Source of the DNA: Pleurotus djamor
Lineage: Eukaryota > Basidiomycota > Agaricomycetes > Agaricales > Pleurotaceae
Length of the DNA: 58,964 nucleotides
Reading direction: 5' to 3'
NCBI GenBank assembly: GCA_029747585.1
Contig: JAPEVF010000252.1
Span: 1-58,964 of the forward strand
The translations under genes were made by a program, and so were the position numbers. The notes below the pieces were generated by a model. That model worked only from the letters and a program-made list of their open reading frames with translations. It was not told the DNA's origin and did no database searches. This document shows positions 46,258 through 55,755 of the stretch, piece after piece. The first letter of the stretch is position 1. Every line of letters starts with the position of its first letter.

Positions 46258-47657
46258 ATGTCCTACACCGACGACAACTGCCCCACTCACAACACTCGAT
46301 CCGCAATCCAAATCGTGTGGAGCTGCCTCTTTATTATCTTCACGTGTACATGGACAGCCATCCATCCCAACGTCCCTCCCGCTAAAGTCTCTTTGAGCAA
46401 GTGGAAGAAGCTATGGTCGCGCATCAAGATCATGCTTTGGACACTGATGGTACCGGAGATGATGGTCAGTTGGGCGATGTTTCAGTGGAAAAAAGCCCGG
46501 GAAATATCTGCATACGGTATCTGTCTATCCATTCTCCCTTCTCTCTACTTTTGCCTCACTGTTCCTCAGCTCCCACCCAGCCTATCACCCAGTTTAACCC
46601 CCCCCAATGCCATGGTGGGAGTTCACGAACCATCGGACATGGAGCGGGCGTTGATCGTTAAATCCTCACCACACACGAGCACTCCGGATGTCAATGAGAA
46701 AGCCAAACCCTTGAGTAGGCTTTGATATACTCAATGAAGCACGTATCTGACTTCCTGACAGTATTCGAATGGACGCTTACCCATTCTTACTTCCTTCTAA
46801 TGGGCGGCTTTGCGATCCGCAACCATGAAAACAGGAACTCATGGGATCCTATCTCCTTTCGTGATGTTAAACGTCAACGATGCCCATGGCCAAGATTCGA
46901 AGAAGCGGACATACTAAATCTGACCAAGGGCGAAGCCCTCGCAAAGACTCTCGTTGTCCTTCAAGTCATTTGGTTTGTCTCCCAACTATGCGGCCGCGTC
47001 ATCCAGCATCTGGCTATCACCGAACTCGAGATCATGACGCTCGCATACGCCGTTATATGCGCGATGCTGTATGTGCTGTGGTTTCGCAAGCCATATGATG
47101 TTCAGCGACCGACCTTTTTGGATGATTCCTCTTATCACCCTTCGACAACAGAATATGAAACACTTGAGTTTTCTCATTTCTTTGCGGGGTGGTGGCTTTG
47201 GCTAATACACAGTCGAATTGTTGGTGACTATAAATTCTCTGACCACTTCGATAGAACAGACTTTTGGGAACTGAATGCCCAAAACCTGGCTTTGTTTATC
47301 AGCGCCACCCTCTTCGGAGGCATTCATCTGCTTGCCTGGAATTTTGAATTTACCACCCAGCTAGAGCTTATGATGTGGAGGATAGCATCGTTGTGTGTTG
47401 CTTTGATTCCGCTCGCGTTCTTCCTTCTTATGGGATTTTCGTTCACTGTGATCGATTTCCTCCTTGATAAGGGTGGAATACTCGAGGGGCTGGGAGCTGC
47501 ATTCGTCATTCTTCACTTCATTCTAGTCCCAATTTTCCACAACGCATACCTCGTTGCACGTATCATACTTTTCGTACAATGTTTTCTTCTCCTTCGAAAC
47601 CTATCATATTCCGCTACACAGGCCGTTTCTTGGGCATCTTTCTTCCCCCACGTTTAG
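46258..47657 (+). CDS. Membrane protein A5, +1 shift at a C8 run
   Basis: Exons 46258-46516, 46570-46714 and 46762-47657 follow the family pattern; the joined length is one base over a multiple of three. The excess lies in exon 2 in a run of eight Cs (about 46598-46605); with seven, exon 2 reads on to TPDVNEKAKPL as in A3. The run could be a homopolymer miscall or a true frameshift. Retaining the 53-bp intron 1 also keeps the frame open through exon 2, inserting a hydrophobic segment (ICLSILPSLYFCLTVPQ). Exon 3 is fully conserved: THSYFLLMGGF, LTKGEALAKT, KPYDVQRPTF, FGGIHLLAWNFEF, ATQAVSWASFFPHV. Core function unknown, as for A1. Confidence 0.75.
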
Positions 47658-47989
47658 GTTACATTCACTTCGATTTACATACTTCGCTACACGCTTTTTT
47701 GGACACTCGCTACGCTGGATACATATGAATACGATATACATCTATACGTCCTCGTTTGGTGCGACGAACTGGCGTCAATGCGATCACGATTCGCCCAACC
47801 GAGCCTCTGGGACTCAGCAACCTTTGTTCACTCCTCTTGCAGTCCGAGTCTGTTCGATCATCGCTCACCTCGCCCATGATCATACAACTCGAATTTGCAC
47901 AATGCTTAACGGTAATGCTAGGACATAGAACGGCATCACAGATCAACGGTATCAATAACCGTGCGAAGGAGGTGACGACTCCGTTCCTC

Positions 47990-48704
47990 AAGACGCTGCG
48001 GATAGAGCCACGGAGAGGTCGCTTGCAATGTGCGAGTTGCACGTAGGGACCCATGTCAGATAACATGAACGGAGGAGATGGGAAGTTGTAACGGATATTT
48101 GTGACGGGGATGTGTGAATTTCGCTTGGATTCCACGAAGACGTTTGGTTCCGGATTGGCCATCATGCTTGGAGGCTTGCTTGAGGTGTTGAATATCTTGG
48201 GCAACGTGTAAGCCACACACCTAGAACAAAATGAACAAGCTGGTACAGCAAAGATCTAGCGGCGCAGCGTAACGTCAGTGTGAAACAGTGGAAGATCTGA
48301 CCAGATACTCACCTCTCTCGGAGCGCCGTAGCTCGGACCATTTGAGCAATTATACCTCCCCGAGGCTGCAATCGTGAGCTGTGGCAATGGAAATCGTCAA
48401 CCAGATATAAACAGGGAATGTGTCTTGAATAGTGATTGGTGATCCCAGATACATAGGGAGGACAGAGAGGAACAAGAGTAAAGTCCGTAACGCAAGAGAG
48501 GGAAAAAACCGGGGAAGGATCCCATAAACCGATAAGACGACGACAAGCTAGCGGTATAGAGTATATGACATCTGTGTGTGATCGAGCCCGGTAGGACCAA
48601 CATAGATGAGGAGGGAAGAGTATGATACCATCGGGAAAGCAACAAGGAGGTAAATCAGGTTTCAAACGCGATTTAGCGCCCGTGCGGTATCGTAATCTAC
48701 CCAA
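47990..48704 (-). pseudogene. C-type relic right of A5
   Basis: Upstream open frame 48309-48704; intron 48256-48312 (57 bp, donor GTGAGTAT, acceptor GCGCCGCTAG); then an exon with YTLPKIFNTSSKPPS, MANPEPNVFVESKRN and IPVTNIRYNFPSPP. This copy keeps the longest open frames of its kind and runs past the place where the 39.6 kb copy stops. A second frame of the upstream exon is hydrophobic (LFLSVLPMYLGSP). It may be a real gene, but I cannot define its start. Confidence 0.4.
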
Positions 48705-48933
48705 GGCCTACCCGTGGTCCAAGAGTTCCTGTGAGCGTATAATCAGTAGCGGACCGCCGGGAGGTCAATGAAGAGTTGCGTACCCGACGCCAAGCTACCA
48801 CGAATTATGAACCAAGGTGGCGTAATATCGCGTCTGCCCAGATTCATCGTACGGAGCACGTAGATAGCAACGCAGTGATCACTGACGGCTCGTCCAGGAG
48901 AGCCTCTTGTAGAGCTCAACTACATGGTTTGCA

Positions 48934-49596
48934 TCAGAAGTCGCCGAGAATGGGCGAGCCAGATGACAGGGATAATTNGGGGGGATGACCGTATCCACAG
49001 ATGGACTGCGAGTACAGCGTCAAACGGTGGCGATACTCTATAGGCCAACGTTGAGGCATTGAGGGCTGATGTATTTCCAATGGTGGACACTCCTGCCTTT
49101 GGAAGAGTATGGCGTAGAAAGCGGAGGTTGTCCCTACGTTCTCGAAGCCCGACGTTGGAACGTCAGACATTTACTAGCGATAATTACTGTCAATTTGGGG
49201 CAGTAGTACATGTGCCAGGATACTCACCTTGCGCTGCTGCCAGTGGACGATCCCGCCAATGCTTGTCGTGGCCGCGTTGCTAGGATAGTAGAATGTAACT
49301 GTGGCAGAAAACATGGCCCATGGAGGCGGTGAGAACGATTCTGGGAAAGGCAGAAGTACAGAAATATCCGTAGAGAAACATGATATCCAAAAGAGGAACA
49401 CACGACGAAGGACGAGTAACAAATAAGCAACGAGAGAAAGGTTGGGTCCACAAGAATGGAAATATAGAGGAGATAAGGAAGTACAAGCGTCTTGAAGAAA
49501 AGAAGCAGGCATAGCTAGGACGGGGTATCTAGTAGCTGACATGAGTGACGAGGCAATACATAGAACGTGGACATAGCGAAACCGGAACGAAGCCAA
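48934..49596 (-). other. Possible two-exon ORF, unrecognised
   Basis: A 141-codon frame (49174-49596) rich in Phe, Leu and Ser with a hydrophobic stretch around LVAYLLLVLRRVFLFW ends near a GTGAGTAT donor. Past a possible acceptor, 48934-49170 is open (PPLEIHQPSMPQRWP). The donor context matches the C-type relics, so it may be a further C copy. There is no domain I recognise, and an N at 48978 makes the end unsure. Confidence 0.3.
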
Positions 49597-49809
49597 TCGT
49601 TTTCACTTTAGCGTGCGCTCGATGGCGAGCTAAAGCACGGACGTAGAGCGTCGCTGAGCGAGGGGTATTGAGGGCCGGCAGATAACCACTGCGATATCGT
49701 TGAAGCATCGTGCGCGGGCCGCAGAATCACCCCAAGCGATACAATGGGAGAGAACATCGTATGCCCAGATGCGGAGGAAAAGTCTACGTCGTTCGGGCAT
49801 GACCAGTCC

Positions 49810-50724
49810 CTAACGACTATCCCAGGACAGCGTTTTGCGGAGCTCATCCCCACCTAGTTGGAGCGGAGGAATCAAGGTTGGTGCTTCCTTGACTGGTGGT
49901 CGCGGTGGAGGTGGATGGCTTCGCTTATGTTGATAGACGCTTTGAGAACTCGAAGCTCCAGGCGGGATGAGGTGGTGGTTGATGAAAGCTGGTCGTCGTA
50001 GTGTACGCCTTCGATATTTCCTACTCTTGGGTGGTACAGGTGGAGGCGGCGCATCATTGGGATCCGATGACGCTTCTTCGGGTATGGCCTCGGATAAAAT
50101 CGAAGACGAGTCCGAGGAACGATAGGTGTGCGCGCCTTGAAACGGTAAGGAATCACCATTGCGTGGTTCTAACAAATCCTCGTTGTCCCTAGCCCACCAT
50201 TCTTGGTCTACCTCCGCAGCCGCATACTCCGCGTCTTCAGCAAAACCCCAGACAGAGGACTGGCGACGCGAGTAGATGGTCGGTGGCGGTGTTGGATAGC
50301 CTTCTATGGTGTCCGTAGATTCCGAGTAAGTCGAGTGTCGGTAGCTCGAGACGTGGTGGTCCAGTGTTGGAGGCGGAGAGGGATAACCTTCGTAGTCGCG
50401 TCTTGGAGCATTGTCATAATTGCCCCACCGAGGAGGAATCGGTGTATATGGAACCTGTACAACCTGACATCAACGAAGTTGAGGTTGTAGAAAGGGCGAT
50501 TGACGTACTGCATGTTGGTAGTTCTCCCCTTCCCTGTACCCATACCCCGGTACTTGCAGATCCCAATACATCGCTGGGCCTGGAACGATCCCCCCAGGAT
50601 TTGGAATGAATGGACTGTAAAACGAGGGGATGGGTGTGACTCGTAGAAACGGATGTCCTTCAAAGATTTCTCCCGGCTTCAAATTGAGCTTGAAAGCATT
50701 CTCCAAGTATTGCGGCGGGTCCAT
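49810..50724 (-). CDS. Proline-rich protein B6 (289 aa)
   Basis: Two exons, 50509-50724 and 49810-50463, with a 45-bp intron (GTACGT...GTCAG) whose removal skips an in-frame TGA; 290 codons in phase. The protein starts MDPPQYLENAFKLNLKPGE, then an aromatic/Pro-rich stretch, then RDYEGYPSPPPT and IEGYPTPPPT (shared with B1), a WGFAEDAEY acidic segment, LSEAIPEEASS, PPPPVPPKSRKYRRR and PPPPRPPVKEAP near the end, all candidate SH3 or WW ligands. It has no signal peptide or span. It is the only B copy in the array that is still open, and the reference for the decayed ones. Additional upstream exons cannot be excluded, because the frame is open ~15 codons upstream of the ATG. Function unknown. Confidence 0.65.
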
Positions 50725-51822
50725 CGTTGGGTAGACTTGGGCGTTGAAGGAAGAGAAAGGAAGATGGGCGCCATATTTATCGCAGATTTAGTGATGCGAT
50801 GCGCTGGGCCTGAGTTGGCATCACGACGGCCGAGATTGAACTGGAAGGTGGATATGAGGATAACAAACCAGAGCTGTTTCAGGGACACTTACTTTGGAGA
50901 AAGCCAAGCGCATGACGATGGCATCTTGATGGCATCGCCCGATGGAATGCTCAAGCGGCTCTCCCTTCTTTGCAAGTCCAAAGTCGCTCAAGGATCCATG
51001 CGACTCGAACGCGTACGCTCACGCAAAGTCCATCGGTTCGTAGCCTCGCAACCAAGAGATATCCAACTTTTCAATCGCACGAGAACCGCGTAATGTCAAG
51101 CCTGTAACAAACCCGTTCGATAAAAGCACAGCCCGATTTTGCACACCGTACATACATGTTATGTATGTAAGGCCTCAGCATTGATAAGTTCCATCGCAGA
51201 GTTGAAACCAATTGAGCACCGCAGATAGCGTGTAGAGCTGTAAACGAAGTGCTGGAGCTTTGACGATGATGGAGGACCTCGAAGCCGAAGCGCTGAAGCT
51301 CCGACGTCTGAATCACGCTTCCTTATCGTGAGAATCGTTGTTCTCACGATCACTTCACTTCTACACGCGAGATCGCGAAAATGACGCAGTTTGAACAAGC
51401 TTCAGGTGATGCTTATTGCTTCATCTAATCCCGGAGTCCCCTACCCGTTAATACAAGAATACCAAGGCAACTCACCCTTCCTGTTATACACCTCTTGCTT
51501 GCTTTTTTTTCCTTCCGTGGCCCGGGGTACAACCACTTGGTACAATGTAAATGGCTTGCGCACTCCGTCATTACCATGTACAACATGCTCACAATGAAGA
51601 TCGCTGTGCTCTCACCCAGGTTGTGCTCACCTACTCCTCTCGCTTGCCTCTCACCGGCTAATCGTCGTACTTCTCGGTCGGTCCTATAGTACAAGAAGCC
51701 GCTTAAAGGGCAATTAGAGGATGGCCATGACCACCGCGAGCTCACCAATTGAGTACACCGCACTGTTCCTTTTAAATTCGAAGTTTCGCTTCATCCCCTC
51801 GCGCAGACAACGGCTATCACTC
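50725..51822. other. No gene recognised
   Basis: Upstream region of B6 and of D1, which are divergent. Open frames of 60-110 codons on both strands overlap and have no motif. A ttttaaat-like string at about 51770 lies 50 bp before the D1 start. Confidence 0.4.
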
Positions 51823-52407
51823 ATGTCATGTAGGTGCTCCTTTTTCCAATCCATTATCCCATTCTTATCGTCGTTCGATGCAGTCATTGCCTTTCGTGCC
51901 CACCTTCGGGGTGCCCCCACCTTTTTCACCGGTATTCACAGACCCAGACGGGTTCTTCGAGACAATACCCCCATACCGACTGTTACACCGATGCTCGGCA
52001 TACCCACACCACGACTGACTTTAAGCTCTACTGCAGAAGTTGTCAAGCTTCAGACAACTCGGTCATTAAATAGCGCGTCTTCATCTCCATCCTCCACGGG
52101 CACCAGTTCCTCCACTGCACCGCCGACCAAGTCGACATCGTCATCCTCACTTTCATCCGACACTACACACGAAGTCGCGGCAACGAAGAGGCTTGTTGTA
52201 GGGCTGGCTGCCTCTGCTGCTCTCCTCGCATTAATCGTGACCGTTTATACTCGAACGTCTTCTGAATCAACGACGTCCGTGCGAGAAGTTCGGGATATCT
52301 ACACGCAAAGTCAAAGCGGTGAAGTCGTATTGGGACTTCGTGAAAGCGACCCGTTCGTTGATGATAGGCCAGTATCGAGGTCTTCGAGTCTACCCTCATA
52401 TAACTAG
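51823..52407 (+). CDS. D1: Ser/Thr-rich single-span protein (176 aa)
   Basis: Exons 51823-51829 and 51884-52407, intron 54 bp; 177 codons in phase. The start exon has only two codons and one base, so the beginning is less sure than the rest. Residues ~50-110 are Ser/Thr-rich (SSSPSSTGTSSSTAPPTKS), probably O-glycosylated and outside the cell. RLVVGLAASAALLALIVTVY is the membrane span. The ~45-residue tail ends in ESDPFVDDRPVSRSSSLPSYN. Two similar genes follow. The layout resembles fungal cell-wall stress sensors of the Mid2/WSC kind, but no WSC domain or cysteine pattern is present, so this is only an analogy. Confidence 0.65.
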   Translation: MSCRCSFFQSIIPFLSSFDAVIAFRAHLRGAPTFFTGIHRPRRVLRDNTPIPTVTPMLGIPTPRLTLSSTAEVVKLQTTRSLNSASSSPSSTGTSSSTAPPTKSTSSSSLSSDTTHEVAATKRLVVGLAASAALLALIVTVYTRTSSESTTSVREVRDIYTQSQSGEVVLGLRESDPFVDDRPVSRSSSLPSYN

Positions 52408-53956
52408 TCACAGACGAACTAAGCATCCGAGGCCTCTTTGAACACTTTGAACACTCTTGTGTCATCGTTACTTGGCGTGTAATTTCTATGATTCCAACGT
52501 ACTTTATAATAAACTAATGTGACATTGTCCCTCTGCTCTTGTGTATCTCTATGTAGGATTCTTAAATGTCGTAGGTGAAAATTAAATTACAATGACCGTA
52601 GTCCCCATGAACGCATTGAACCGTTGCTGCGCGCTGAACATGAAGACTCACAACCGTGACAATTTTTCAATTTTGCGTCCGTTAACTCACGATACTCTGC
52701 GCCTCCGTCTTGATACTAGGATTCCCGGCGAATCTTGGTCTCTTACACGCGTGAAGCTTCCTGCTGGTCAGCCTTGGCATTGCTTCAAAACGCCCAACCT
52801 TCACCAGTAATCGGGGACGGACTAGTCGCTCTGCTGGACATCTCCAACTTTGGAACGAAAATTACGCTAGATGAATGGCTTTCGAAGCGTCGTTAACACC
52901 GTTAAAATTCAAACGGATGAGCCTTTCCTCAGAACCTAGGAAAAAGCGACGCCTCGACCCCAAACATCCGTTGGCGAACGGATGAAAGCACCGCTCACAA
53001 AAGGAGCAATTGGAAGAGAGTTCATATTTGGAGGCATCGTTTTGATATGGTGGAGTTTCCGTTGTCGAAAGGACCTGGAGAAGGATGGGCGTGCCGCCGC
53101 CGCGTCATATACATTGTTGACTGAGTGATGCGCTGTGCAGCGCCGAAGTTCGTTTCACAACGGCCGGGGTTGAGGTTGTCCAGCTAACAGGTAGAAAGGT
53201 AAACCTTACCCCTTCGCGAAGGCTAAGGATCTGATGCTACCCAAGTACATCAGCCCCAGTTTTCAGCGGTGGTTTTCATCAAATTGAAGGTCCTCGGAAC
53301 GTCCTAATTATGGATAGGTGGCAAATAGGTGGTGATGCTCGCCGCGCGCCTAGTTACAGAGGGTGAAGGGATTGATGGAAGTCCCTCAGGCTAAGAATGC
53401 GAAGCACCAGCGATCCAAAGGACGTCACCAAGGCCATTGAATTCATGCTGCGACAAAGGGTGGAACCATGGATAGCTGAAAGGAGATTCTAAAGGGGCTT
53501 GGATGCGTTGACGATCTTACCGTGAGACTGCGCTTTCTCACGGTCAACCTGAAACACTAAACACTAAATATCGAGTTGATCGCAACATTCTGATGCTTCA
53601 CTCCTCGCTTCGAGACCTGATCCAATTGTACACCGGTTTCTATGTCTTTCTCAAAATATGTGATCTTATTAAAGTGGACCCATGGGTGATCTTCTGGCAG
53701 TACCTTCCATCACGTCCATTTTCATAAACACCTAGAGGCTAGGCAAGCCGCAAAGTTGAACTTGACTCGGACGCGTGACGGGTCAGGCAATTCATGTCGG
53801 AGGTCAGGCTTATCATTCTCTCCAGCTACTTTTACTTATCCATCTATAAATTAAAACGCTACTCAGGCGTCTTCTCAGACGCTCCTTGTTGGCACGCCAC
53901 TGCAGTTCTCAGCGGTCGTCGTTGGCTTATCTACTACCCTTGTGACCATAGACCCA
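52408..53956. other. No gene recognised between D1 and D2
   Basis: A 72-codon frame at 52592-52810 has no motif. At 53120-53170 a short stretch (GATGCGCTGTG...CAACGGCCGGGGTTGA) weakly resembles 50791-50850 upstream of B6. The D2 TATA element TATAAATT is at 53845-53852. Confidence 0.4.
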
Positions 53957-54580
53957 ATGCAGACCGTGTCGCCTGCGCCAACTTCTTCCACGCGGCCAGA
54001 GCCAAGCCTTACTCAACGGTCCACAACCACTCCTCATACAATAACTATCAATGGACCAAACAGCTCCCCGACCTCCTCCATTGAGTCTCCTCGGCCCAGC
54101 CTCTCTCCTGCCCCATCAGCCGAATCCTCTCCACCACTTTCTAGTTTATCCTCAGGTAACGAAAACGAAATTGCAGCGATGAAAAAGACAGTCGCGGTAC
54201 TGGCATCCTCGACGTCAATTTTGGCCATAATCATCATTGGTTACGCCATCTTTCGGTTGCATCGGAAAGTCTTCATTCGGAAATCTCGAGCCGTCGCTGA
54301 AGGAAAACCACAAGGTACTCCGTTCATTCATGAATACCAATGATTCTCTCCTTCTCATCACCTCGATACTTCCCCGGTAAACCTAGAACAAAGTCATGAT
54401 TGTGACCAGCGGCGAATATCGTCAGAATCCTCTGCACCTATGCGAATGTCAAGCGATCCCTCCATGGGAACCCGGCGTGAGGACAATACATTCAGCTTCC
54501 TCGACAGAGATCCATTCGACGATGATAGACGAGCATCGCGAACTTCGAGCCTTCCCTCGTATAGATCACTGGACAACTGA
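53957..54580 (+). CDS. D2: Ser/Thr-rich single-span protein (183 aa)
   Basis: Exons 53957-54314 and 54387-54580 with a 72-bp intron, in phase (184 codons). The ATG is the first in frame after the TATA element at 53845-53852. Residues 1-70 are Ser/Thr/Pro-rich; TVAVLASSTSILAIIIIGYA is the membrane span, followed by a basic stop-transfer segment (RLHRKVFIRKSR). The C-terminal exon gives a cytoplasmic tail with LDRDPFDDDRRASR and TSSLPSYRSLDN. Tail motif and gene order show it to be a paralog of D1 and D3. No signal peptide is visible. Confidence 0.72.
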
Positions 54581-55098
54581 CATTGCGTCGATTTCTCCCA
54601 CCACAAGGCCTCGTCTGCTTATCATAGGGCATTGACATCCCGTGTGTAATCTACATGATGCGGAGGATGTTTCTGGTCCTTGAATTACTCATATCTTGCC
54701 CTTCTGATCTAGTTGATACAGTTCTCAGTGGCCCATGGTGTATCGGTGCGTGTGATGAGTATGAGGAACTTTGATGACTTGTCAGGAAGCACGCTAGGTG
54801 AGTGTCAAATACTGACACCCGTGTCAAGGTTCCTCCCCCTTCGCGGGACGATGGCATATCGACAGCATGGACCTTTTCAACATCAAAAGTCTCAGAGTCG
54901 GGTTGGCGAATAGTATTCTCTTCACGCTTTTCCCGATCATGATGCTCTGATTACTCGTCACACGAACTAATCACCAGCTCTTGTTTAAAAGGCGTCAAAG
55001 GCCTACTACATCCCCCATCGTCCTTGCTTTTCTTCGCCCGCCAGTACTGTACTAACGATAGTACCCTCGCGAAGGCACCTTTAGATCGTTCCAACGCG

Positions 55099-55687
55099 AT
55101 GGCCAACGTGAAACGGCAATCTTCCGTCCGCACTGTTCGTAAACACAATTGTCTCAACGTTGCCTCAATCCTCATTTCTAGACCACTCACCACAGGCCAG
55201 AGCCAGCTCGACAATTACTTTAAGGACGACACCAGGAGATTCACTCCCATTTTACGGACCGACCACCACGATCTCGGCACTGTTTCAGCACAGTGAGACC
55301 GCAGCAGCAAAAGGGAACGTATTCAACGACGCGAATGAACGCAGTATCATCACTCTGAAGAACTCGGTAGCCGGATTCGCCGTGTCGACATGCATCTTGG
55401 TGATCGTCATCTTGGGATACATCATGTATCGAATCCACCAGAGATTTTCCAAGCGAAAACCCCGAGACTTAACTCAGCATCAAGGTAGCCGTTGGCCGCC
55501 ATGAACTGGAGCGTTCTTGATTGACCCATCACCCCTAGATGTGGAACATCGGATAACGCCATTCGTCGCTCACACTCCCGCTATGCAAGAAGTTGCAGTC
55601 GAGCCAGAAGAAGGCGACCCTTTCGCAGACGACAGACGGGTTTCAACGACATCCAGTTTGCCTTCATACAGAACACATGCAACTTGA
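55099..55687 (+). CDS. D3: Ser/Thr-rich single-span protein (166 aa)
   Basis: Exons 55099-55138, 55182-55493, 55539-55687; introns 43 and 45 bp; 167 codons in phase. The extracellular part is shorter and less Ser-rich than in D2. The span is AGFAVSTCILVIVILGYIMY, followed by RIHQRFSKRKPRD. The tail exon contains EEGDPFADDRRVSTT and SSLPSYRTHAT. The intron before the tail lies at the same place as in D2, whereas D1 lacks it. Confidence 0.68.
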
Positions 55688-55755
55688 TATGCAAAGTTCG
55701 TCTGAGATCCCGACCGATTTGAACGGGCATCACATGCTCTTTGTACACACTTGTA

